Positions 1 through 6,969 of a DNA stretch of 10,981 nt are shown in pieces. Each line of letters opens with the position of its first letter. Position 1 is the stretch's first letter. This stretch comes from CAZAQS01 sp964486825 (GTDB lineage: Bacteria > Chloroflexota > Anaerolineae > Anaerolineales > UBA4823). Where the stretch lies: NCBI GenBank assembly GCA_964486825.1, contig CAZAQS010000152.1, positions 1 through 10,981 on the forward strand, given 5' to 3'. The notes beneath the pieces were generated by a model that worked only from the letters and a program-made list of their open reading frames with translations, did no database searches and was not told where the DNA came from. The position numbers and the translations under genes are program-made.

Positions 1-49
1 CGGAAGAGCACACGTCTGAACTCCAGTCAGACGTGTGCTCTTCCGATCT
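1..49. other. Illumina sequencing adapter (inverted adapter pair), not genomic
   Basis: Bases 1-29 match the TruSeq-type adapter that begins (AGAT)CGGAAGAGC. Bases 28-49 match the reverse complement of the same adapter and end in CTCTTCCGATCT. The two copies form an inverted repeat with arms 1-19 and 27-45 around a 7-base centre. This is a library or assembly artefact at a contig end. Genomic sequence starts at about base 50; the exact border is uncertain by a base or two. Any gene call running into this block has a false C-terminus. Confidence 0.97.
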
Positions 50-497
50 CGGCCCTGGCCGCGTAAGCTGAATATGAAATTGCAACATTGCCAGTAGATG
101 CCAAGACCGCTTCTGTTATGCCAGCTTCCTTTAGGGCATGAATGCTCAATGCGGCTTGCCGGTCTTTGAAGGAGGCTGTCGGCCCTTGTCTCTCATCTTT
201 GATAAATAGGTTGGGGCAGCCTAACATCATTCCCAGGTTAAATGCATGAACAAGGGGGGTACCGCCCTCTCCCAGGCTGATGATCGGGTTTGGGTTCTGG
301 ACTGGCAATAGCTCACGGTACCGCCACAGATCAAAGGATCGGGCGCCGAGTTGAGCAGGCATACTGCGAGCGGCTTCCTCATAATCATAGCGCGCTTCTC
401 GCCACTGGCTGTTGCAACGCGGGCAGTTATAGGAAGTGGGGAAATAGGGCGCCTGGTGCCCACAATCGATACATTCGACCACAACGGGTAAAGTCAA
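50..497 (-). CDS. Threonine synthase-like PLP-dependent enzyme, 3' end missing
   Basis: N-terminal 149 codons of a fold-type II PLP enzyme; full-length relatives have roughly 400 residues. An N-terminal zinc ribbon is visible (C9, C12, C25, C28), followed by a SLGEGGTPL strand at 74-82. The PLP-lysine motif GPTASFKDR has the likely Schiff-base lysine at K111, and the phosphate-loop motif STGN is at 134-137. Threonine synthase turns O-phosphohomoserine into threonine in the cytoplasm. Some motif residues differ from classical ThrC as I recall it (NPTGSFKDR, STGNTSAS), so a relative with another substrate is possible. The start is TTG at 497, chosen because GGAGG lies 5 nt upstream and no better start is in frame. 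The frame stays open to a TGA at 27-29, but its last residues (IGRAHV) are translated adapter. The gene follows the hybrid kinase by 41 nt and is probably the next gene of the operon. Confidence 0.82.
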
Positions 498-502
498 GTA
501 TG

Positions 503-507
503 CCTCC
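503..507 (-). promoter_or_regulatory. Ribosome binding site of the threonine synthase-like gene
   Basis: The minus strand reads GGAGG, 5 nt before the TTG at 497. This strong site supports the unusual TTG start. The 41-nt gap to the kinase stop codon (498-538) otherwise holds only an A-rich stretch. I see no hairpin terminator or promoter in it, so co-transcription with the kinase is likely. Confidence 0.75.
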
Positions 508-538
508 GTTTTTTTCTATGCCAGGAATCTTAGCGAAA

Positions 539-3500
539 TTACTCGGGCTCAGTTTCACTCTTCATGATGGGCTGAAGGCCGCTCAAGAGCTCGGCCTGGT
601 CATCGTCGATGACAAGGATCGTGTCCTCGACAGGTTTTTCTTCTAATTGCTGTAAAGCATGGATCAGGTCTTCCTCCAGGATCGGTTTCAACAGGTAATC
701 CGAAGCCCCCAATCCGAGCGCCCTCTCCCTATCCTCGAACAGGCTGCAAACGATAACGGGGATATGGCTCGTATCCGGTGCTTGTTTAAGATCCTCGAGG
801 ATTTTCCACCCGCTGCCACCTGGAAGCATGACGTCCAACAAAATCGCACGCGGTTGCAACTCACTGGCGCGGGCAACCGCCTCCGTAGTTACGGACACCG
901 GAACAACAGAATAACCATACTCGCTCAGGTAACGATCATACAGGTAAAGTACCTGCCATTCCCCCTCCACTGCCATGATGAGACGGTTCCCTGGCTCGAT
1001 AACCGGTAACTCCGGTTTCGAATTCAGCGGTAGGGTAAAGTAAAAGCAGCTGCCTTCACCTACTGCGCTTTCTACCCCAATACGCCCACCGTGGACCTCA
1101 ACCAACAACCGTGAGATCGATAGGCCTAGACCACTGCCTCCTGTTTTTCGGGTTGCAGAACCGTCAACCTGGGTAAAGGGCTGGAAAAGGTTCTTTTGGT
1201 CTTCCGGTGCGATGCCAATGCCCGTGTCGATAACCTTAAATAGGATCTCATTTTGAAGGGTATCTAACTGGATGGTGATCGTGCCCTTTTCCGTGAATTT
1301 TGCTGCGTTCGAAAGCAAGTTGAGGATCACCTGTCTTAAGCGGGTGGGATCCGCACGCACGGCGGGCAGGTCCGGCGGGATGATCCGCTCGAGCTGAATA
1401 GGTTTATCCTTAACCAAGCCACCTGCAGTCGATAGCACGCTTTGGATCAGCTCGCTCAGGTTGACGTTTTCCTCAAAGGCCAGATCCATCTTACCGGCTT
1501 CGATCTTGGAGATATCCAGGATATCATTGATTAAGTTCAGCAGGTGTTGGCCCGCTGAATAGATTGCATTCAAGTCTTGTTGCTGCAGCTCAGTAACCGG
1601 CCCATCGATGCCTTTCAGGATGACCCTGGAGAAACCGATGATCGAGTTCAAGGGAGTGCGCAGCTCATGAGACATGTTAGCAAGGAACTGGGATTTTAGC
1701 TTATCGACCTCGCGCAGCTTTTCGGATGCGCTGATTTGCTCTTCATACAGGCGGGCATTTTCCACGGCTGCTGCAGCTGCATTTGCCAGAGTTACTGCCA
1801 GAGTAGTCTGGGTGAGGTTGAAATTCGTATCGGTGTCCCACGCTTCCAAGATGATGATACCAATAGCCTGGCCTTTGACAGCCAGCGGCAAGAGCACCAG
1901 CAAACTTGCACCGATCTCCTGCATATACGCCTTTGTGTATTCGCTAATATTTAGATCAGTTACTTTCACGGATAAAGGCGTCAATCCATGAATGACCTGT
2001 TCTACCTCCTCTAAGCCTTGCAGAGGAAATGGTTTTCCGGCCTCTCCAGTCGGGAATAAATCCTGTTGGGTCCCATTCTTGCCGCGTGCCAGGCTGATCA
2101 CTGTCAATAGTTTTTCTGACTTAGGATCGATCAAGGCAACCGAGCATTTCGGAAGTTTAAACACCTCCAGGAACCGCCGCGCTACAATATTGGCAATTTC
2201 TTGCGACTCCAACGATGCGCTCGCCAGGGATTGGCTGGTGTTGAACAAGACGCTTAGCTCCTGGACTCTCTGGCGCGATTCCTCAATGGCTTGCTGGGCA
2301 ATCTCGTACGAGCGTGCATTATCCACCGCCACTGTGATCTGGTCAGCTAGGGTATGCAGCACCGAGGTATCTTCCGGTTTGAAACCGTTCACAATCTCTG
2401 ATTGGACATTCAAAGCTCCGATGACGCGAGCACCGATCTTGAGTGGGATGCCTAATTCAGAGCGAGTCTCTGGCAAAAGCGGGTTCAACCTGTGGATGGG
2501 GTCTTTGCTGACATCGTTGATCACCAGTGGTTCCCCAGATTCTGTGACGTACCCGATAATCGAGCGAGAGCCAACCGGCAAGCTATGTTTTTCCTGGAGC
2601 ATTTTCTCACCGGCATCACCGATCGATGCCAATAGCACCGCAAATTTCTCGCTCGAATCCACCAGGTAGATGGAGGCGTGGTAATAGCCGTAGCGGTCGC
2701 AGATCATGGTTACTGCTCGCTTAAGCAGGTCGTCCAATGCCAGGGTAGCCGAAGTATGCCGGGCAATCTCAGCCGCGGTCTCCAATTGCCTGGCGCGGCG
2801 CTTGGTCTCATCCAACAGGCGCAGGTTTTGTACGGCGATCGCAGCCTGGTTCGCCAACGCCATCAGGCGCCGGTATTCTTGTTCGCTCACCACAAGCGGT
2901 TGGGTATACGCTGCATATAGGAAACCGTACCAGCTACCCCCGACATTCAGCGGCGCTAACAAGATGCATTTCACCCCCATCCCGCTCAGGTTGAATACGT
3001 CTACGGCTTCTCGTAACAATGTGGGTGACTTTTCTTGTACCAATGTGGAAATTTCGCCCGGCTTCAAGAGCTTACTGACTTGCTCCCATTGGGGGATTGA
3101 ATCTTCCAGGACTGGCGGTTCAGGGGCGGCGTTGAGCTTCCAACTACTGACCAGGTCAAATGAAGGAGGTATCTCCTCCCCGGACCAGGGGGTGACAAAA
3201 TTGTTGATTGCTACTTGTACCACAGAGTGATGGCCAAGCACGGTCGATTTGCATAAGATGGTCAGGATGTCATCGTAATTTTGGATTGTGTTTAGCTCAG
3301 CGCTTGCCTGGTACAGGATTTCCGTCTCGGCCAGGGTTTTTTGCGTCTGTTCAAATAAGCGCGCGTTTTGGATTGCGATGGCAATATGGTCAGCAAAGGT
3401 CTCCAAAAGCTTGAGATCGTGATCATTAAACGCATCCGCTTTATAGCTTTGTGTCGAGAGGGCTCCGATGATCTCTCCGCTGAATCGTAGAGGGACTGCG

Positions 3501-4615
3501 ATCAGCGATTTGACCCACTGCGACGAACCCGGCGCAGGTTTGCGTGGGTATGGAGGTGGTTCTATTGACAGGTCTCTTGCGAAATACGGCCGTTCGCTCT
3601 TTGCGACATACCCGGAAAATCCAGAACTAATCGGGAAGCGTTCAACTGGTTGCCGGATACCGCGGTCGACGCCATAGGCCGAGATAAATTCATTTACGCT
3701 AGGATCTAGCAGGTTGATAAAAAATGCCTCCGCCGGCATTAGCTGTCCAATAATGCGGTGTGCGGTTGAATAGACCTCTTCCAGGTCGAGGTTTTGGCTG
3801 ATCAGCCTGCTCAGCTCTACCAGCTTATCCAGTTCGCTCGCCCGTTGTTGTTCTGCCTGGAAGAGTCGGGCGTTCTCTAGGGCCAGCGAGAGCTGGTCAG
3901 CAACCTGCTCAACCAATCGCCGCTCATCATCGGTCCACTGGCGTTGCGGATCTTCATCGACAATTTCCAATAACCCCTTCGCCTGTTCTTGCAATATCAC
4001 GGGAATGGTTAGGGTGCTAGGGTCTTGGGATGGCTGGGGTGAGGACGCATCCCGCCCCAGGCTGTCCTGAATATCTCCCAATCCTTCAATCTCAGCGGCT
4101 GCAGTTTGCTGCCAGCCCTCATCAACGATAGGAGCCGCTATAGGTGGTTTGGATGCTCCCTGCTCCTCTTCCAGTTGGGACTCGGGTAAATCCTTCTCGT
4201 CTTCGATTTTTTCATTTACCTGGGCGAAGCCACGTAAGCCGCTCACGCCAATCGAATCGAGTGGAGTAAAGATATGCAGGTTCACGGGTAGAAGCCCGGT
4301 CTTGCTGCCCTTGAGAAAATGGAACTGAAGGTTTATATTAATTGGAAATTTGCCTGCGTCCAGGGCCTCTTGCAAGCGGTTTGCGGATAGGGGGTGCAGG
4401 TGAGCGCTTGCCAGGTGTTTCCCAAAAAACTCCTCGGGAGGATAACCTAGGATGCTCTCGACCTCAGAACTGCATGTTGTATAAATCCCATTCGAATCGC
4501 ATTCCCACGTCCAGCCGCGCGGATATTTCAACCCATTCCCGAGGACGGACGAGGATTCCTTTTCTATATCGGCAAATAACGATTCAAGCCGGCTGCGCAG
4601 CTTTCCTGTTGGCAT
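539..4615 (-). CDS. Soluble PAS/multi-GAF hybrid histidine kinase with a receiver and a receiver stub
   Basis: A 1358-residue hybrid sensor kinase with no membrane segment or signal peptide. Domains in order: PAS (about 33-133); an acidic, Gln-rich linker (135-200); the C-terminal half of a GAF (200-252); GAF (262-420); a degenerate GAF (430-600); GAF (612-770); GAF (783-955); HisKA (974-1040) with H983 in the motif MSHELRTPL; HATPase (1087-1197) with N1103 in the N-box, DTGIGI at 1130 and GGSGLGL at 1159. Then comes a receiver (1211-1322) with phosphoacceptor D1261 and K1310, and finally the first strand and helix of another receiver (1331-1358). In the complete receiver the usual Asp pair is E1217-G1218. 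The kinase should autophosphorylate on His983 and pass phosphate to its receiver or to a separate regulator. No regulator with a DNA-binding domain is in the window. The ATG at 4615 lies inside the end of the ParA gene (32-nt overlap), so the two are probably translationally coupled. It is the only recognisable kinase here. The ligands of its PAS and GAF domains cannot be told from sequence. Confidence 0.95.
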   Translation of the reverse strand: MPTGKLRSRLESLFADIEKESSSVLGNGLKYPRGWTWECDSNGIYTTCSSEVESILGYPPEEFFGKHLASAHLHPLSANRLQEALDAGKFPININLQFHFLKGSKTGLLPVNLHIFTPLDSIGVSGLRGFAQVNEKIEDEKDLPESQLEEEQGASKPPIAAPIVDEGWQQTAAAEIEGLGDIQDSLGRDASSPQPSQDPSTLTIPVILQEQAKGLLEIVDEDPQRQWTDDERRLVEQVADQLSLALENARLFQAEQQRASELDKLVELSRLISQNLDLEEVYSTAHRIIGQLMPAEAFFINLLDPSVNEFISAYGVDRGIRQPVERFPISSGFSGYVAKSERPYFARDLSIEPPPYPRKPAPGSSQWVKSLIAVPLRFSGEIIGALSTQSYKADAFNDHDLKLLETFADHIAIAIQNARLFEQTQKTLAETEILYQASAELNTIQNYDDILTILCKSTVLGHHSVVQVAINNFVTPWSGEEIPPSFDLVSSWKLNAAPEPPVLEDSIPQWEQVSKLLKPGEISTLVQEKSPTLLREAVDVFNLSGMGVKCILLAPLNVGGSWYGFLYAAYTQPLVVSEQEYRRLMALANQAAIAVQNLRLLDETKRRARQLETAAEIARHTSATLALDDLLKRAVTMICDRYGYYHASIYLVDSSEKFAVLLASIGDAGEKMLQEKHSLPVGSRSIIGYVTESGEPLVINDVSKDPIHRLNPLLPETRSELGIPLKIGARVIGALNVQSEIVNGFKPEDTSVLHTLADQITVAVDNARSYEIAQQAIEESRQRVQELSVLFNTSQSLASASLESQEIANIVARRFLEVFKLPKCSVALIDPKSEKLLTVISLARGKNGTQQDLFPTGEAGKPFPLQGLEEVEQVIHGLTPLSVKVTDLNISEYTKAYMQEIGASLLVLLPLAVKGQAIGIIILEAWDTDTNFNLTQTTLAVTLANAAAAAVENARLYEEQISASEKLREVDKLKSQFLANMSHELRTPLNSIIGFSRVILKGIDGPVTELQQQDLNAIYSAGQHLLNLINDILDISKIEAGKMDLAFEENVNLSELIQSVLSTAGGLVKDKPIQLERIIPPDLPAVRADPTRLRQVILNLLSNAAKFTEKGTITIQLDTLQNEILFKVIDTGIGIAPEDQKNLFQPFTQVDGSATRKTGGSGLGLSISRLLVEVHGGRIGVESAVGEGSCFYFTLPLNSKPELPVIEPGNRLIMAVEGEWQVLYLYDRYLSEYGYSVVPVSVTTEAVARASELQPRAILLDVMLPGGSGWKILEDLKQAPDTSHIPVIVCSLFEDRERALGLGASDYLLKPILEEDLIHALQQLEEKPVEDTILVIDDDQAELLSGLQPIMKSETEPE

Positions 4616-5363
4616 GTTCGATTAGCTCCTGGGCCAGGGCTCGGTATTGGCTGGCGCTTCGGCTGCGGGGGAAATAATGGGTGATCGGTAGGCCAACCAC
4701 AGTGCTCTCTCTGAGCTTTGTATCCGTTTCAATGCAGGTCTCGAAAACTCCTTCTCCAAATGTATTCCTGATCTGATTGCTTAAGGTGTTATGGATGCGG
4801 TTCCGGCGGTCTAACATTGTGATCAGTACTTTATAGTACAGGATCGGGTTGTAATGGTTGCGGACCTTCCTGATGGTGTTGAGAACCCCTCGCAAGCCAT
4901 TGACGGAGAAATATTCCGGTTGAGTGGGGATAATGACCATGCTGGCGGCTGTCATGGCGTTTAGCGAGACGGCCCCCAGGGATGGAGGGCAATCCAACAG
5001 TACGTAATCGTACGTGGTAAGCGTGGCCAGCGAACCCGCCAGGATCCTTTCATAATCCTGACGGATGGTCAGGAAGCGTTCTGCTAGCAGCATATCCGGG
5101 CCGGATGGCACCAGGTCAAGACCCGGGATGGCTGTCTCTCGGCTTGCGCTGAGAAGGGACACAGAGTTCAGCAACGCGTCTGCGATCGAACGGCGCGCTT
5201 TGCCCGGATTTACTCCCAGCCCGATCGTCAGGTTTGCTTGCGCATCCAGGTCGATCAGCAGTACTTCTTTGCCTTCCTCTACCAGGGCGCCTCCTAATGC
5301 GAGCGTGGTTGTGGTCTTAGCGACGCCTCCCTTTTCATTCGTGATTGCTATGATCTGTCTCAT
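4584..5363 (-). CDS. Orphan ParA/Soj-type ATPase
   Basis: A 259-residue P-loop ATPase of the ParA/MinD family, close to Soj in length and layout. The deviant Walker A motif KGGVAKTT is at 11-18, with signature lysine K11 and P-loop lysine K16. The second Walker position has Ala where most ParA proteins have Gly. The Walker A' motif LIDLDAQANLT follows (D38, D40), then Walker B VLLDCPPS with D124. The C-terminal stretch ending FPRSRSASQYRALAQELIEH resembles Soj. Such ATPases dimerise on ATP, bind DNA non-specifically and position chromosomes, plasmids or protein clusters. No ParB gene and no parS-like palindrome was seen in the window, and its neighbours are sensory genes, so a role in positioning the signalling complex is more likely than DNA segregation; this is inference. 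I chose the ATG at 5363 because a GAGG site lies 5 nt before it. An in-frame ATG at 5390 would give nine more residues inside the preceding gene but lacks a comparable site. Confidence 0.93.
   Translation of the reverse strand: MRQIIAITNEKGGVAKTTTTLALGGALVEEGKEVLLIDLDAQANLTIGLGVNPGKARRSIADALLNSVSLLSASRETAIPGLDLVPSGPDMLLAERFLTIRQDYERILAGSLATLTTYDYVLLDCPPSLGAVSLNAMTAASMVIIPTQPEYFSVNGLRGVLNTIRKVRNHYNPILYYKVLITMLDRRNRIHNTLSNQIRNTFGEGVFETCIETDTKLRESTVVGLPITHYFPRSRSASQYRALAQELIEHANRKAAQPA
4626..4630 (-). promoter_or_regulatory. Ribosome binding site of the hybrid kinase, inside the ParA gene
   Basis: The minus strand reads AGGAG, 10 nt upstream of the kinase ATG at 4615. It lies within the last codons of the ParA gene, which ends at 4584. 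The spacing is a little long. Ribosomes translating ParA would pass over this site, which fits coupled expression. Confidence 0.55.
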
Positions 5364-5368
5364 TCCCA

Positions 5369-5372
5369 CCTC
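5369..5372 (-). promoter_or_regulatory. Ribosome binding site that sets the ParA start
   Basis: The minus strand reads GAGG followed by TGGGA and then the ATG at 5363. It overlaps the stop codon of the upstream sensor gene (5371-5373), so termination and re-initiation are only 7 nt apart. It favours the short ParA start, which begins directly with the first beta strand MRQIIAIT. Confidence 0.65.
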
Positions 5373-6969
5373 AAGCGTCGTCCCCATCAAATCGGCGGCT
5401 GACTATCGGTGTTTGCATCTCGCTCTCGCTTAATGATGTACCAATAGGCGCGATGAATTTGGCTCGTTTCGTCCTCAGCACCTCGCGCAGCTCGTTCATT
5501 GCAGTTTGGAGGATGACTTGCGGATCGTTGCTTGCACGTAACTTCGTGGTAATCTCTGCCACCAGGTGCTCTCGCTCGGCTCGTCGCTGGGTCTCTTCTA
5601 GCAGTCTGGAATTTTCCAATGCCTGGCCTACCTGATCAGCTACTGCTCTGATCAAGTGTAAATCCTCCTCACTCCACCTGCGGGATGGGTGCGCTTTCTC
5701 TAGTTGTAGAGATCCAATTAACTGCCCTCGCACGCTGATCGGAGCGATTATCTCATCTTCATCCATGCTGCTCTCTGGTATGTTTGGCATCTCTCCCAAA
5801 ATGATCTGGCTGATTTTATCCTCTTTACCCTCTGGGTCTTCGTTGATCTCACTCCCGCTTATCAAGCGGAGCTTTCCATAACGGTATTCGTAACCCCTTT
5901 CGTGACGCTCGTCCGCAAGCTGTGTCCATCGCTCTTGCAGGTATTGGCGGTGAGTAGTCTCCAATTCTGCCAGGGCCTTGCGTGTTTCTGTATAAAGGCG
6001 TACGTTCTCAATGGCTACAGCTACCTGGTCCGCCAGCGTACTCAGCAGGCTGATATCATCCTCGGTAAAGGCGGATGGCTCCATGCTTTGGACATCCAAT
6101 ACACCTGTCACTTTTTCAGCCGCCTTCAGGGGAATGGCCAATTCCGAGCGTGTGTATGGCAAGTCGGGATTATCGAAGAAAGTTGCATCTTCACCTACAT
6201 CATGAGCAACACGCGGCTCCCCTTGTTGGGCTACATTACCTACGATGCCTTCATGCCCAATCTTCAAGCGGTGTCCTCGCTCCAACATCCGCTGCCCTCC
6301 CTCGCTATTTGCCGCCTGGAGGATGGCATATTCACCTTTCCGGTCCAACAGGAAGATACCCACATGGTAGAACTTAAATCTTTCACTGATCAGCTGGGTA
6401 ACCTGTTGCAGTAACAAATCCGGGTCTTGAACGGAAGCGATCGCTCGGGCTACCTCGGTTACCGTTTGGAGCTGAGTTGCCCGGTAAGACATCTCCCTGG
6501 ATACTCGTTCCAGGTCAGAAGCTCGTTCGGCATTCCGCCGTTCCAGATCGTGCAGGGTATTGCGGAGCTCGCCCGTCATGAGGTTGAACGCCCTTCCGAG
6601 CTGTCCAATTCCTCTCTGCCCTTCGGGCGCTTTTTCCCACAAGCTTCCCCCGGCAACTTTCTCGATAACTTTGACCAGTTGCTCCAACGGGCGGAAAACC
6701 AGTTGGTTCGTTAGCCGAGACATAATAATACCCAGGATCAGAATAAGTAGGACCAACAGGATTAGGTCTACCCAGTAGTCCTGGTTGATCAGGTTGATAA
6801 TAATGACGAAGCCTGCCGACGGAACAAGCGCCAAAAATAGGAACCATGCCACGATCCGAAGACGTAAACCAGCGAAAGCCGGGTTTTCGCCAGTTTTGCG
6901 GTGCGCCCCGCTAGGTCTAATGGATCGTCTCGATTCAATTGATCTAGACGGCCTGGGCGCCTCATTCAT
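5371..6969 (-). CDS. Membrane-hairpin HAMP-GAF sensor without kinase domain
   Basis: A 532-residue protein. A basic, Ser/Arg-rich N-terminal tail (1-37) precedes two membrane helices (about 38-61 and 67-83) separated by only about five residues, so there is no room for an external ligand domain. A HAMP linker (84-138) and a coiled coil (138-170) lead to a well-formed GAF (170-328) with the motif GEPRVAHDVGEDA and PYTRSE at 271-276. Next come a spacer with the pattern YLQERW...GYEY (343-362) and the C-terminal half of a second GAF (405-460). The chain ends in a helical tail (468-506) that looks like the beginning of a further GAF. There is no HisKA, HATPase, cyclase or methyl-accepting domain, so it must act through another protein, most likely the hybrid kinase two genes downstream (inference). 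The start at 6969 is preferred to the in-frame ATG at 6984 because GGAGG lies 8 nt before it; that upstream ATG overlaps the site. It overlaps the end of the preceding sensor gene by 8 nt. Confidence 0.92.
   Translation of the reverse strand: MNEAPRPSRSIESRRSIRPSGAHRKTGENPAFAGLRLRIVAWFLFLALVPSAGFVIIINLINQDYWVDLILLVLLILILGIIMSRLTNQLVFRPLEQLVKVIEKVAGGSLWEKAPEGQRGIGQLGRAFNLMTGELRNTLHDLERRNAERASDLERVSREMSYRATQLQTVTEVARAIASVQDPDLLLQQVTQLISERFKFYHVGIFLLDRKGEYAILQAANSEGGQRMLERGHRLKIGHEGIVGNVAQQGEPRVAHDVGEDATFFDNPDLPYTRSELAIPLKAAEKVTGVLDVQSMEPSAFTEDDISLLSTLADQVAVAIENVRLYTETRKALAELETTHRQYLQERWTQLADERHERGYEYRYGKLRLISGSEINEDPEGKEDKISQIILGEMPNIPESSMDEDEIIAPISVRGQLIGSLQLEKAHPSRRWSEEDLHLIRAVADQVGQALENSRLLEETQRRAEREHLVAEITTKLRASNDPQVILQTAMNELREVLRTKRAKFIAPIGTSLSESEMQTPIVSRRFDGDDA

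Noticed and set aside
1..45. Strong hairpin at the left edge that could pass for a terminator
   Set aside because: Both arms are Illumina adapter sequence; there is no T-tract and no genomic origin.
498..538. Promoter or terminator in the only real intergenic gap
   Set aside because: The 41 bases contain an A-rich run and a ribosome binding site but no convincing -35/-10 pair or hairpin with a T-tract.
290..646. Plus-strand frame crossing the junction between the kinase and the threonine synthase-like gene
   Set aside because: It is antisense to both conserved coding regions and its product has no recognisable features.
1992..2669. Plus-strand open frame of 225 codons, and others of 100-174 codons at 2706-3230, 5902-6414 and 9239-9760
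   Set aside because: All lie antisense to long genes with clear domains, and their translations show no domain or sensible composition. They are by-products of the codon use of the real genes.
2300..3830. Phytochrome-type bilin-binding GAF in the kinase
   Set aside because: No chromophore-binding Cys motif is present in these GAF domains, and no PHY domain follows.
4584..5363. Chromosome or plasmid partition locus
   Set aside because: No ParB gene and no parS-like palindrome was found in the window, and both neighbours are signalling genes.
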